Of a stretch of 64,000 bases of DNA, positions 1 to 13,490 are shown one piece after another. This DNA comes from Homarus americanus. Taxonomy: Eukaryota; Arthropoda; Malacostraca; Decapoda; Nephropidae. A program made the position numbers and the translations under genes. Location of the stretch: assembly GCF_018991925.1 (NCBI RefSeq), contig NW_024756914.1, positions 10,534,303 through 10,598,302 on the forward strand. The letters are read 5' to 3'. The notes beneath the pieces are model-generated. The model saw only the letters and a list, made by a program, of their open reading frames with translations, was not told where the DNA came from and did not search any database. Positions within the stretch are counted from its first letter, which is position 1. Every line of letters starts with the position of its first letter.

Positions 1-1402
1 AAGGTCCACTAACTGCAACAGTCTGAACCTCACTAGTCACAGGTTCACTCCTCCTCTCACCTGGTATGCCATGCAACACATGTCTCCATGAATGACGAAT
101 CGTAGCAATAGACAGCTGATCCCATGCCTCCACCAAGAAGTCTACAGCTTGTTTGACGTTAAACTTCTTCCAAAATTGTTTGACGAGAACTTCTTGAGTC
201 GCCACCTCTTGTTCCTTGTCCTCGTCGCTTTTACTCTCGCTGTCGGTGTCACCCAGCTTACGCAACTCATCCTTGGTGTTGGTAGAGTCATTCAGGAGCT
301 TGAACTTCTTTGCAGAGTACGCAGCTTTCACATTGCAGATCAACTCCTGGTCCATGGGCTGGATTAATGACGTAGTGTTGGGAGGAAGGAAGACCACTTT
401 TACGTTGGGGTGACGATCCATAAGTAGGGGCGAGTGTCCAGGTGCGTTGTCAAGGAGCAACAAAATGTTGAATGGAACATTCTGTTGCTCACATAATTTC
501 TTCACGTCAGGAACAAAACAGTTGTCAAACCAGAAGAGGGACAGAGAAGAGGACATCCACGCCTTACGTGCGGTTAGCCAATGGACATTAAGCTTGTTCA
601 TGTCCATATTCTTGTAGGCGTGCGGCTTGCGGGCTGTGTGAATCACCGATAACTTTGGTTTACAGGTACCGGAGGCATTGGTGGTAAACAGGACGGTGAT
701 GCGTTCCTTCTGCATCTTCCGGCCCCGAATCTTGCTGGCATTCTTTACAACGAAGGTCTTGGACGGTAGCTTTTTCCAGAAAAGACCAGATTCGTCCATG
801 TTAAACACCTGGTCGTCGGTGTACTGTCCTTCCTCCATAATCTCACGTAAGAACGGAGGAAAATCTCTAGCCGCCACACGGTCAGCACTCGCTTCCTCAC
901 CACCAATGTTGATGTTGGTGATCTTGTTCCTCTTCTTAAACCTATGCAGCCAACCAGAGGAAGCATTGAAGGGTTTGGGCTCTGCAATTCCCAGCTTACG
1001 TGACACTGCTGCGTATAGCTCACGTGCGTACTCCTGCACTGAGCGCGTGTCCACCGCCATGTTGCGTCACGCCTGACGAATCAAACAACTCGCCAGCAAA
1101 TTTTCCACTTTTGCCAGCACCCTGTTCTGGCAATACCTGATCGTTGAAGCACCTGCAGACTTTGTGATTTTCATGTGCTCTTTGATCTTGGCTGCATCCT
1201 TCTTGATAGTGCAAATCGTAGATTCGTTGACGCCATGCTGGCGCGCGAGATCAACTTGCCATGTTCCTTTCTCCAAATCTTGAATGATCTGGTACTTCAC
1301 TTCGTAGCTTAGACCACGGCGTGTCTTCTTGGGCTTAGGGTGGCTGGGTCCAGGTAAGGAAAGGTCTCTCTCTGGTGGCGGTGGTGGTCCGGCGGAAGCC
1401 AT
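1..1402 (-). pseudogene. Tigger-type DDE transposase, one in-frame stop, runs off the left edge
   Basis: This would be a cut-and-paste transposase of the Tigger/jerky/CENP-B type. The ATG is taken at 1402-1400 (MASAGPPPPP), because the open frame starting at 1423 adds only seven unlikely residues. The frame is open from 1402 to base 1 except for one TGA at 1069-1067, about 467 codons. Seen in order: a proline-rich start; a psq/CENP-B helix-turn-helix at about residues 31-77 (SYEVKYQIIQDLEKG); a second DNA-binding region after the stop; then the catalytic triad in NMDESGLFWK (Asp codon 797-795), LLLLDNAPGH (451-449) and IQPMDQ (352-350), giving DD32D. All three aspartates are present. The stop could be a CGA-to-TGA CpG transition. 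The C-terminus lies outside the window. Family identity is clear; activity is unknown. Confidence 0.8.
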
Positions 1403-1787
1403 TTCACAGAACAATGGGTTCACGTATACACGGAGTGGCCTGGAGGGATGAAACTGCCGCGGCTAGGTGAAGCGTCGTCTTTCCTCCCTCCCCCGGGTGG
1501 ACACGTCATAATACTTTAAGCCAATTACAGCTAGCACCGGAAAAGGGGGGGGGGGTAGGGATGCATGGCCAATCACAGTCCGATACGGCATATGACGTCA
1601 GTGATAACGCAACAGAGATGTGCACTGCGCAACCTTACAGCGCGGCTTGCCCAAGCGGAGGGAGGAGGCTGGAGCAGGCGGGTGGGGCGAATCTAAAAAT
1701 AGCGTCTCGAGCCGGACACTCGCCGCGTATACGTGGAAAAAACCCGCGTTAAGTGAAGTTCGTCTCTGGCTAAGCGGGGTATTACTG
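1..1787 (-). mobile_element. Tigger/pogo DNA transposon, cut by the window's left edge
   Basis: The right terminus ends ...CTG at 1785-1787, followed by TA at 1788-1789, as expected for a TA-targeting Tigger element. Read from the end inwards, the sequence (CAGTAATACCCCGCTTA, then a CACTTAACGCGG block and a CGAGACGCTATTTTTAGATT block) matches one end of the 1.6-kb non-autonomous elements at 47.2, 49.3 and 52.2 kb. About 385 bases of GC-richer 5' region separate this end from the transposase ATG near 1402. The other end lies outside the window. It looks like the autonomous relative of those short elements. Confidence 0.8.
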
Positions 1788-1789
1788 TA

Positions 1790-2684
1790 CAATGGTCCCT
1801 CGGTTAACGAGTTACCTTCCATAAGATTCTTAACTTCAGTTAACGAGCAATCCCTCGGTTAACGAGTTTCTTACGAGCCGACCTCAACAAGTTTTGGCTT
1901 GCACTTGGTCAACCAGCTTTAGTATTAGTCCGCCAATACATTAATCGGTTCTAGGGCTTAAATTCCTTACTATTTTAGTAAATATCAATAAGTTTATACT
2001 ATTCAATAATTTTAAAAGTTTGATATTAATTTTTTTAGTCATTTTTACAATTATTGAACATAATTGAAGGTAAAGTGACTAGTTTAATGCGCTGCATCCA
2101 GCCTCTTAACACAGCAAACAGGCGTCAGTCTCTCTCTGTTTTCACTGGAGGTAACATCTTGCTTGAGACTCTTCAACTAAACGCTTTTTTCTGTGTTTCC
2201 AAGCAAATTATTGGTCATTTTGAAATTTATTTTACATATTGACAATATATAGTGCAGTGCAGTGTTATTTTAAAGAAAATATTCTTTATTTACAAGTTTA
2301 ACTTTAAAAAACACGATGCTATCCCTCAGCCTTCCACTTCAAGAAGGAGAGAGGATGTTCATGGTGGAGAATCTGTCAGTCCAGAGGTTCCTGACATTTT
2401 CATGGAAGGTGACTCACCTTCCAAGAAGCAGTAAAATGCTTCTCTTCCACCTCCACTTCCTTCTCTTCTCCTCCTCCACCTCCCACTTCAAATTCACATC
2501 ATCATCATCCAGGAGCCTTCTACATACACACCTCAAAGTAAGTGTACTTTTCTACCTTTTTTTGTTGAATTTAGGCAATTTTCGGTGAGCTGGAACCAAT
2601 TACCCAAAAACCCATTGAAACAATGGTTTCGGTTAACGAGCAACCTGCTGGAACGGATTGTGCTCTTTAACCAAGGGACCACTG
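1790..2684 (+). mobile_element. Family A MITE, copy 1 (Tigger-like)
   Basis: The ends are imperfect inverted repeats. The left reads CAATGGTCCCTCGGTTAACG and the right ends in CCAAGGGACCACTG. TA flanks at 1788-1789 and 2685-2686. The TA on the left is shared with the end of the neighbouring transposon. The interior is an AT-rich body with a C/T-rich tract near 2440-2500 and a second internal GGTTAACGA block close to each end. No coding capacity is seen. Other copies lie at 11.26, 42.3, 46.6, 51.1 and 55.8 kb. Confidence 0.85.
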
Positions 2685-2686
2685 TA

Positions 2687-5600
2687 TCTATTTGTGGAAT
2701 TATTATTCAGATAATTATTTACATGCATTACTTGCTCTACCAAACACAAAGACAGCCAGACAGACTGTGTGTGTGTTGCCGAACACTTTTTATGAAAAAT
2801 AATGCAAATAAAATATTCTAAATGAATTATTTATAGGAAATAAGTATTATGATCAGTAAATATATGCATTACTGGCCATCCCGGACACAAAGGCAAGCAG
2901 AAAATGGCCGTAAGTGCGTAGTGACCACGAGCGTCAGCGTCAAAACAACACTGTCCCCTTATCTTCCTCACCACTGCTGCCACAGGGAAGTTTATAGAGT
3001 CAATATATAGTTTTTATTACTTCTTTTTTAATGTTTTATCATTTAAATAGGTTAACAATTATTTTGGGAAGTTGATTTTTCTTGATTTATCCCAAGTGGG
3101 GATACAGCCAGCGACACCCTACCCTGGGGGTAGGGGTTAAAGTGGTCCAGAACTGGGTGATATCTGCACAGCCACAGTTTGCACTATTCACTTTTCATGT
3201 GTTCTGTAACAGAGGTTTGTGGTGGTGATACTGTGTGTAGGTCTATCAGCAAATATCTTGGCAACTTTGAAAAGCTGAAATGGAGGAATGAACTTGAAGA
3301 CCCATTTTATAATTTAAGTCAGGACAGAATAACTATGTTCAGTCAACAAATCTAAAGGTCATAACCCCAGGCCCCATAACTGGGATCTAATGCAGGACTG
3401 AAGAAAATTAATTATTAGATTATCCTTCACCTTCATACTAGAGTGAAATGGATATAACTTGGTAAGATAATACCGAAAAAAAAAATTCCTTAAAACTGAC
3501 TCTATTATACAAAGTGATCTGAGGGTCAAAGCCATCTAGAAAGGGAGGAGTTACCCAAAGGCTCCTAGTACTAAGCTCACATACACCCCCAAGAGGTAAT
3601 CCTATGGAACTGCTCTAGAGCTGCATTAATAGTGAGACATTAAGTTGTAAACCTTCTTCTTCACAATCCAAGGTACCATAGTTACTTAAGTCTTTCCTGA
3701 AGGATGATTTTCAAGCTGTTATCCTCAGCTCTCCAGCTGCCTCACATCCACTTAGTGCTAAAGTTATATTACTAACTCCTCATAGCAGCTCCAGGTCCCT
3801 TTGAATTTCCATACAGTACGTATCAACTAAAGCAAAGGCTTCCAACCATTTTCATCTCATGTAACACTTGCTATTTTCATAAGACATCTACAGATCTCTA
3901 TGCCCATAGTCATATACAGGTAAATGAGGGTTAATGAGTGATAATTATATCCACTGTTAGAAAAGTCCAGGCTATGGACCTGTCATGTACACAGAGTAAG
4001 TTAGAAAGCTCACTTATACTATACCCAGCATCAGGGAACATACTGTATACCGGATACACAGTTAAATATAAAGTTCAGAAATTCATAACTTACTGGTAAT
4101 GAGGATAATTGTAAAATAAAATAAATAAATAAAACACAAAGAGGAGAAAGCGGTGGCTCCCAGGCTCCGCTTAACCTCGTGTTTACGTTTAGTTGGTGTA
4201 CTGTATACCAGGGGGACACCAGGGTACTTAGCACATAATTCAAAGTAATATTATCGATCAAATTTCTTTTGGAATCCTGTCGCATGAGTGATGAATAAAA
4301 GTTTTAACTCACAACATACCACTGGCAAAGCCCAAATGTACCACAGGTTGGGAACCCATGAACTAAAGGAGTCAATGAACATCACCTCTAGGCGTCACAA
4401 ACACACCTACTGTATTGTATCTGACATTTCAAAAACAACGTAAGCCATATCAACTTCCTGAATAGATGGTTATACAGTACAATAACTATTAGTCGAACTA
4501 TCGCATCGGTCAAATGTCTCATTTATATCCAACACATTCTTATTGTCTATTTTTCAACAAGTATCTGTAAACAGTTATTTAAATAATTATTTTTCCATGT
4601 TACAGGTGAAGGTTTGAACTATGGCACATTATGTGTCAACAAAGATTAATGTTGTAGATCTCTATATTAACTATGTCTCTGTTGTTGTAAGTCAGAGAGC
4701 ACTCAGAAGGGAATTTCAACACAGAGATGCTCTGTGTTGTAACAACTTTCTCTCCTTCATTAATATATTTTATGCAGGTACCATTTGTCCATCTAAGCTC
4801 TTGAGATATCAAACAGTGAAAAAACAAGTGAAAAATGTTACTGTAGCTGCAGAAGTCATTTTGTTGCCTTTCTGGATAAAATGGTGTTGGCCATATAAAA
4901 TCCATGTTGGCACAAAGTTGTGTTCCATAGTTCATATTTTCAAAGCTTCACCTTCAATACTGACAAATAAATATTTGAATACTATATACAGTAGTGTACA
5001 GATATTTATTAGAAAACAGACTAATAAATAACATGTACTAACAATGACTGGAACAGAGGTAGTGGTTTGAGCCACCAGCTGCCTGCCATCAGCTGAAAAC
5101 AAACTAGTTTCCTGAATTCCATTTACCTGTATAGTATGCAACATGATTAAATAAAATAATATAACCTTAAAGTTTTCGGTTATTTCACAAGTTTAAATAG
5201 GAAATGATGAAGCCATAAATTTCATGTTGGAAGTCACTCAAAAGACAGGAGTTGCAATATAGCACTGAAGCCTCAGATTTCCATGAGGGACAAGACCCCA
5301 TGGAAAATAAAGCTACTGTGATGCAGACTTTTAGGAATTAAGAAAAATTCAGCAAAAAAATAACCTAAAATAGATCTTACTAACTGGTCAATATACTCAT
5401 ATTATTTATTTAGCCAGTCATCAAACAGGACTCCAATATATTCCACACTGAGCATGAAATAAACACTGCCAGAGTACAGTATACTACGTATGTGTAAGTA
5501 AGATATCTCCAAGGTATAAACACAAGACATGGAATTTTCCTGATATCTCTCACCAACACAATCCAAGACATCTTAATACCTTTGGCCCATGACCCTCATC

Positions 5601-8600
5601 TTATGAAGGAAAAGCTCATCTATGCAGTGTATTTAATTTACTCAGTGCAGGGAGGCAAGTGTTAGCTAACCAACACCTGAACCATTAACACAGTGATCAC
5701 TCTTGAACACAATATAAATACCTACATATTGTACACTCACTAAACAAATATTCTGCACCCTTGGCTTTGAAACCATCCACAACGAACACTGCGACAGAAG
5801 GCGTGATGAGTGTTATCAGATTTCTTGGTCCAGTGCGTCATATTGTATAGCCCTGTTAAGGTGCACAATAATCTTTCAGTGAGTGTACCTATGATTGAAC
5901 AGCCATGGATCACCCCTAAGTATCTATTTATCACAAAGAGAACATTTAGTTGTCTGGAAAATGAGAGCAAGAAGAGAACATTCTTGCTATGCAGAAGGTG
6001 ACAAGAATCCAAGGTAAATCATATCAACAAACAAATGGCTTGGAGAATCTCACACTATGCTCACAGCCAAACTGCCAAGAGTTCTCCCACTTTATAACAC
6101 TCTCCTACCATATAAATACCCTCTGGGACCCTGGTATGAAAGTGGAGGAAATCTTACTGTAAAATTTATTAGTTTCTTCAATTCCACTCGCAAGCCGAGG
6201 ACTTCGAGTTATGACTTCTTGACTTGTTGCTAGATCCTGACCTAACTTATAAATAACAGACAAAGCTGAGTGTGAACAATATCTTCAACATGTTTTTGTT
6301 CTGGCCTTGAGATGTAAAAAGTGTCCTGGATAATAATTTATATGTATTATTATCTTATCTACTGGAACTGTACAAAATACACATTTGCTGGTAACTTGTG
6401 CATGTGGCTGGTGTGATATTAGCAGCCTTGTGTAAGCAGACAAAATTGGTTCTTTCAGGAAGACCTCCACCAATTTTGGAACGTTTTAGTCTGAACATGT
6501 TTGGGTTTACAAAATGTTTAAAAAAAGACGTAAATGCATCATAACCTCTCCCTCCTGTTTTCAAAGCACCTCAGGAATCTTAAATGAAAAAAAACAAACC
6601 TGAGACTTAAAGATATGCACAGTACTGCTAACTAGTCAGTAACAATTCTGTAAACTACAATGCTAAGAGAAAAATTTTGGTTATCAGAAGACTAATGTTA
6701 GCCGTGAAAACAGAGATTTAATAAAATTACTGAAGAAATGTACTGCAGATATACCGGTAAAGAATCTTGACAGCAAGGGACACAACCCTAATGGACAATA
6801 TATTTTTCCAAGAAGGAAACGCACACCTGTCTTCCCATTCACATGTATTCATGAGAATCTGCAAATACTGTATATACTGTAGTGGTTGTCTCTGGGATCA
6901 GTGTAGATATATGTAGTGGTTGTCTCTGGGATCAGTGTAGATAGTGAGATGACAATCTTAACATTACAGTTCATTTACTCAACATCCACTTTGATCATGT
7001 AGGGAGAACATATTCAATTCCCTGCTGCTTTGAAACTACACTCAAAGGAGGAGGAGGAGAATTTAGGTCTCACATTCCTTGGCCATAAAATGGGATTTCA
7101 TACTCCTTCATTTATGGCCTTCCAAGCATGTATAACCCCCAAAAGGACTTATGTTTCCTATAACCACAGTCAGGAAATATTAAAACTTCCCCAAGATATC
7201 TTAACACTCTTGGGTATGGGTAGACCCACAGGTCTGGCCTGTTATCGCACCGCACGAGAGATAATTATACATAATGAATCGTAAGTTTACTATTTGAGAT
7301 AAAAGGTGGGATTTGTTGCATTAGCATTGTAAATAAATTGTCTACAAACAGTTTTATACGATAAAATAATTATTTCTGTACGTAAGCGCGAGTAGAACAC
7401 AGAGTTTTGGTTTACGCTTAATGAATATGTTTATACATCACTTTAGACCTTCATTATTTCATGTGATTGCAACATGAACTTTATTCCATTATAAAGCGTA
7501 CATATTTAGGAAAGAATATATATAGTTGTGAAAAAATTCATATTTCACTAGGGAGAGGCATCAGTAGGCACTACACTACCACCAAGTGGTACAATCTCCT
7601 TGTACTTTTTACATTTTCCCACCCTCCACCCTCACCAGCAACACAAGGCAAGGTTCAAAACTCTCACAACACTGTTATGAATAAATTAAATCACTGTGAT
7701 GCACAAGAAATGTGTGGGTCAACGTTATATCCTGGGTCACTAAAGGGAGACTGGTGTGGTGACCTTGAGTGCAGTCTACATAGTTGCCAGACCGCGCTCA
7801 CAATGTCAATTGTGTCTTGCATGTCGAACGTTCATACAAAAACAAAATTATTCTTATTCTATTTTAATTTTGACCTCATATGCAAATTTGCAAATGAAAG
7901 CCCCATGAGTGTTAATACACCTAACTGAGAGTCCTTGATCCCTGGACGGTTATAACTGATATTTTCTCATAAATGTTGAAGAAGTGGCAAAACTTCTCCT
8001 GTGCACTGTATTTAGTCAGTGCAGTTAAATTAAATGATCTTAGACAGTTTAATTACTGTAAGAGACAAGCCCCAGAAGCTTGTAATTATTAACCAGGTTT
8101 AAGATAATGAGATGCTTTAAAGTATTTGGTATTAAGTCCAGCATTTCACAATTCATTCTAAAAACTGGAAAAAAAAAGAGTAAATTATTTTGCTTCTTGC
8201 AAGAGGTTTCAAATTAGAACTGAACCAAATCCCATAAAGAAAGTTTGTAAAAAAAAATGCCAGGATACTTTCACCTGAAATCTCTCCCAAAATTGAGCTC
8301 ATTTGACTAACTAGAAATGGGAAATAAGCTTAAATGACAAATATATCCTGTACAAGGAGATAAAGTTTGTAAACTAAAGAAAAAATATTACACTTAATAT
8401 GAAGTTCCTCTTATAAGAAAGTACGTATAGGCAATTTACTAACAACATTCATAACATCTTGCCTAATCTAAAATGCATGTTCTTATCCATCACACAGGTT
8501 ACATCTTTATTAGTTGTCACTCTTCAACCAGTTGAACTTGTCCTAAACTCCCACCTTGCCCGGTGTCTGTTGAAAGCTTTTATATTGAAGATCTTTCAAA

Positions 8601-11259
8601 TAAATGATACAAGCTCGTCAATATTTACAATCAATCAAGGAAACACAAAAAGGGTTACGACTCAGAATATCTACATCTTTAGTATCATTAACTTTTTTAA
8701 GCATTAGTGTAACCTCATACCTGTATCTGCCACAGTGAACACCCAATGTAGGTGACAATAGTTAAGTAAAAAAAATAGACAAAATAATAATAATTCAGTT
8801 TCCTATTTGTTAGGTTAGTTCAGCTTAGCTCAGTCCCTTATCAGACAGCTCTCATTAATATAAAAGTCTTTTGGGAGTTGTAGCACAGTAGGTTATCCCT
8901 TAACTGGGCACAGTACTGATGTTATGATTGTCCAGCCCTTCCCACTGCAACTACTGTAGTTACCTCACTTAACAGACTGGACAGAAAGCAAAGGCTACCC
9001 TCCAGTGACACGGGGTCTACAAGGTCAGTCATGACTCCCAAACCAGTATATAGAGTATACATAATGCCACATATGCCATCAACTTAATTTCAGAGTCAAT
9101 TCGTCATTTCTTAATCAGTTTCCAGTTGACTATTGTAAACCTGACAACTTTCACACATTTGACATAAAACTCACATTTTGATCAGATTTTTGTATAATTT
9201 AAGATTTCCTTGTTTAGAGGTTAAGGAGTTGAAAATGTAACAGCTGTTCTGACAGGTTCAAATCAATGCAGCAGCCAGTCTGCATGAGTGACAGATGTAT
9301 AACCATGTCACAGTTCCAGAATTATTCCCTTGGAGCCGAGAACTAAAGTTACGACCAAACATGGGCTATGGGCCTATTTTTAAGAAAAATCTGGAAAATA
9401 AGTAAATCTGACAAGTCAGAACAGGTTCTCATTAATTATATAACTCAAAAACAACTGAAATAAGGCTTAAGCACTGGATGTTTAGCACAACTATGATCAT
9501 AAGCCCCAGTGCTAAGACTGTGTCATTTTGACATGATGACAAAGATATAAAAGTGAAAACACTTGGGTATCCTTTAAGGCATATCCTTAAGAGTAATACT
9601 GCAAGGTCTTAACAATCCTGCTGACAGGAGGGAAAATAAACTGCAGTATGAAGCTTATGACCTGACTATACCCAGTGGTCCCCGAGACAACAACTGGATT
9701 ATGGTAGACTTAAACAGGGTAAAATGAATGGAAATGCTGCAGTGCATTCATCACTTCCAGCAATATGCTATACTGTATTCAGTGGCAAATCCGGGGAGGG
9801 GGGGGGAGTCATACCCTCCTTTTCTCCCAAGCCTCACCTCACATCAGGTCAAGGGTCAGTTTGTGCCAAGACAAACTTGCCCCCTACCAACTCTTACACA
9901 CTCCTGGCTAATTGTATACGTACCAGGATTAGTGGTCTATGTCCGGTGCAGGTAATTTATCTCTAGTCAGTTGGTACCAAACTGTCATAAAGTTCAAAGG
10001 GACTGTCAAACTAACAGCCTGTGGGATGAAAGGTGACAGGAGTAATGACCTCACATGAAAAGTGTTGCCACCACTGACAACAGAGGGGGAGGTGGAAGTT
10101 AGGGCAGGTGATCACAGGTGTTGGCTCTGATGCAGGTTCACTACACAAAGAAATTAAATATCAGCAAAATCATGGACAAGTTTACCATCAAGTAACCCAG
10201 ATGGATGTTGATGTTTATATTATACTGTATGTAAATTCTTTTATTTATGGGTTATTGTGCAAGACTTTTATTTTACTTAATTATCTGGCTTATCCACACA
10301 GTTCTTCAAAGTCAAGAGAGAAGCTTTCTTTAACTGCAAGATAAATGGTCGACTCCTCTTTTTGAAGGTTACTATCTCAATCAATCTCAATGATGGAATG
10401 CACAGAACTGATTTGCTATGCATAAAAAAAAAGCTGAAATAGACTTGAGGTAAGTCAGGTGAGGTCATTGGGAGGACAGGTTGTGTGATCCGGTAAAATT
10501 TCTTCACCAGGAGTCAGGTGTGAGGTCAGGTAGTGTTTGTTAACCCTTGAGGTCATCTGAATATGTATTGTAACTTTGTCTTGTGTAGTTTATGTCACTG
10601 TCCCCGGAGTTGTCGGGTTGACAGGTTTTATGCCAAATTGGCTAATTTTGTGTCTGGTTGGTGAACAAATTTTGGTTGAGGCGGGTTAGCAGTTTTTGGC
10701 TGTTTTCTACTTAAGTTGGCATTTCTTCTAGGGCTGGTTATTGAGTGAGGTGTGATATTGATTAACTGTATAACCAGGAACAGAAATATGGCAGTGTTAT
10801 ACAGTTTTGTTCCTTAACATTCCCACAATGATCAGTTACTATCCTCACAGACACCTCAGGTTGACTTTGACTGTCACTCAAGGATATACTCCCCTCTGGG
10901 CCTCTCCCTCACCTCACCACTAAGGTGCAGTGAGCCAGTACCTTTGATAATTCCTCCGTGCGTGAGAATTATGATGTCATTGGCCAGGATTGACGACACA
11001 AAGTAACCGTGTACAGTATGTTGTACCTAGTGTAGTGTTAGGTCATTATTTACACCCACTGCCATGGAAATGATCAACAGTAATATACATGATTAAAAAC
11101 TGTGCTACAATATGTTAATTTATAACAAACAAAACACTCACAAAATGAAGCTGTGATGGAAATGTGTTCAACGTTCCAGTGGCAGCATGACGACAAACTT
11201 AGTTTCATTACTTTATGTTGCTGAAGGTGTTTAATGAGATGTGATTTATTTTATATATA
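2687..11259. other. Intergenic stretch without recognised genes
   Basis: I see no credible coding region on either strand over about 8.6 kb. Open frames are short, AT-rich and lack recognisable motifs; the longest ones near 4621-5031 and 7467-7928 look accidental. It is dotted with TACTGTA/TACAGTA words. A 32-base direct repeat occurs at 6878-6909 and 6912-6943. A G-run lies near 9797-9806. Diverged transposon relics are likely but cannot be named by eye. Confidence 0.5.
6878..6943. repeat. 32-bp direct repeat, two copies
   Basis: A segment beginning TGTAGTGGTTGTCTCTGGGA occurs at 6878-6909 and again at 6912-6943, separated by two bases. It looks like a local tandem duplication; no function is evident. 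Confidence 0.85.
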
Positions 11260-11872
11260 CAGTGCTCCCTCGGTTAACGAACACAATTAGTTCCAGAAGT
11301 CGTTCGTTAACCGAAACCATTGTTTCAATGGGATTTTGGGTAATTGGTTCCAGCTCACCAAAAATTACATACAAAATAAAAATAAATGCAGTAAAGTACA
11401 CTTACTTTGAGATGTGTATGTAGAAGGCTCCTGGTTGATGATGATGGGAATTAGTAGTGGGGGTGGAGGAGAAGGGAGAAGAGAAGGAAGTGGGGGTGGA
11501 AGAGAAATCACCCCATGCTTCATGCTGCCATTTCACCCATAAAATTTTAAGTTCACTCGGTGTAATTCAAGATTATTTTCTTTAAATCAATACTGTACTG
11601 CACATTGTCAATATGTTAAATAAATTTCAGAATGACCAATAATTGTACTGTAAAAACGTAAAAATACTCTGTGTTCAAGAGACCCACAAGCAAGATGTTT
11701 CCTCCACTGAACAGAAATACAAACTGAGGCCTTGGTGGGTGAGTGAAGTGGCTGATGGGCGCACCAAAACTAGTTCCCAGTACTGCAATTATGTTAAATA
11801 ATTGTTAAAATGACTAAAAACTTTAATATAAAACTTGGAAAATTATTGAATAGTACAACCTTCTTGATATTT

Positions 11873-13490
11873 TGTCATGGTCAAGTTGACTGCTAGTCTG
11901 TTTTAACACTAATGATTCTTATTAAACTCCACGACCGCAAAACATGAGAGGATAGCTGGTTAGCTATCCCCTAGAAGGAGCGTGTTTACCCTCGTGATCC
12001 CTCCCAGTAAGTCCCGCCTTCGAACACAGTTGTCGATACGTTGTTTATTCCACTTCTCCTGGGAAGCTCAATCTTGGATTAGTCTGTGTAAATCAACTCA
12101 AGTAATTTGCCAGACCTTTGTCAACTGAGGGTCATCCTTGAATGAGTAACAGTTGAGTTGTTTGTAATCTCTGTCATTGCGTGAGTAGCGATCGCTGGCA
12201 ACTCGGGTATATATACCACGGGTAAGAGAAATAGAGCGTCCCCTGACGTCTGCTCTCCCATTTGTCTCCAGGTATGTTCTGTGTTCCCTAGCCATTCAGT
12301 TTGATTCAGTCAATTGTAGTGATTATCAGTGTTTATCAGTGTTCATGGTTTATCAGTTGAATTGTCATTCACCCAGTGTAAGAAGTAATATAACGTAAAT
12401 GTCGTTTGTCGTTTCCAGACAAGAGATCTGTTGTGGTTGTGTTGTCATGCTTCCATCCCCTGACGTCTGCTCTCCCGTTTGTCTCCAGATCCAATTGTGG
12501 CTCTTGGATCACTCAACGACTGCCCCGGATGCAGTAGATACCCAGCAGGGATCAATACATGAAACGATGGCACCGATTCGGCATGATTAATCTGCTCCAC
12601 TGCCTCGTGGAGCCAGACCCCAGACTCGCCATGTGTCTGGCTACCACCGACCACAGCAACGGTCGTGAGCCCCAGTGTTCTACCCTGGGACGCTCCCTGG
12701 AAGTTATATGTCCACAGAGTGTGTTGTAATATGTATGTTTGGGGGATAATTAGCAGGGAATAATTATCCCATGTTGGGTAGTGGACCCATGTATTTGCTG
12801 GTTTCAGTATTAACGTGTATGTTGTGAGTGCATCTCATATGCACTACCGACAGTCAGTAAGTTGTGTAAAATACCTTGTAATGTGTGAGGAGTAAAGTTG
12901 TCCACTTGGGACTAGGAGTAAAGTCTTGTAACTGTAATGAGATGTACCACTAGAAGATGTGGGTGAAGTAGAAGTACCTACTTGGAGTGGCAGTAAAGTA
13001 ATCTACAAGGAGTGCCATGTACTATGTATTGTGAGTAGGGCCAAGGAACTGGTCCTGCTAGGTAATATAATGTAACACCAGTAAGGTTGTGTGCAGTAAG
13101 AGTGTAGGATCTAAGTAATTGCTGTTGAGTAGAAATAAGAAAATAGTGAGTCTGAAATAAGCCCAGGAGTTGAGCCTGGTAGTTGTATGTTAATAATATC
13201 TCTTTTTCCCTTGATTTCATATTAATAAACTTGTTCTTAGAGTATTTTAGGAGTATTCATTTCTCCCACAGTAGTTACCTTTATTTCCGTCCAAGTGACT
13301 TGATACCAGAATTACCATACCCATGTACCTAGACCCTCGTTCATGCTACCAAAGAGGAACTAAGGTTATGCAGTAACCAGTGAAGTAAGTAAAAGGAACA
13401 TGTGAAGGAACTGAGTAAGAGTAAGAACTAAGACAAGAGAAGTAAGTAAGATAAGGGTGGTGTAGGTGTTGAAAAACGCGCGCCCTTACA
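11873..13490 (+). mobile_element. Solo-LTR-like insertion (1,618 bp)
   Basis: The insert begins TGTCATGG and ends CCTTACA, giving TG...CA termini. It is bracketed by a 4-bp direct duplication ATTT (11869-11872 and 13491-13494), present once in intact family A copies. Inside are a TATA-like GTATATATAC (12207-12216), an AATAAA (13224-13229) and a 32-base direct repeat at 12240-12271 and 12457-12488. No inner gag-pol was found, so it fits a solo LTR left by recombination. The family (Gypsy or BEL type) is not determinable here. Confidence 0.6.
12240..12488 (+). repeat. 32-bp direct repeat inside the LTR-like insert
   Basis: CCCCTGACGTCTGCTCTCCC plus twelve further bases occurs at 12240-12271 and at 12457-12488 with a single mismatch. 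The first copy ends CAG followed by GTATGT, which resembles a splice donor. This suggests an LTR leader region that was locally duplicated. Confidence 0.7.

Noticed and set aside
4621..5031. 136-codon open frame on the plus strand
   Set aside because: AT-rich, no motif, no splice context, and an overlapping minus-strand frame of similar length; looks accidental.
7467..7928. 153-codon open frame on the plus strand
   Set aside because: No domain or biased composition suggesting coding, and no neighbouring exons; treated as chance.
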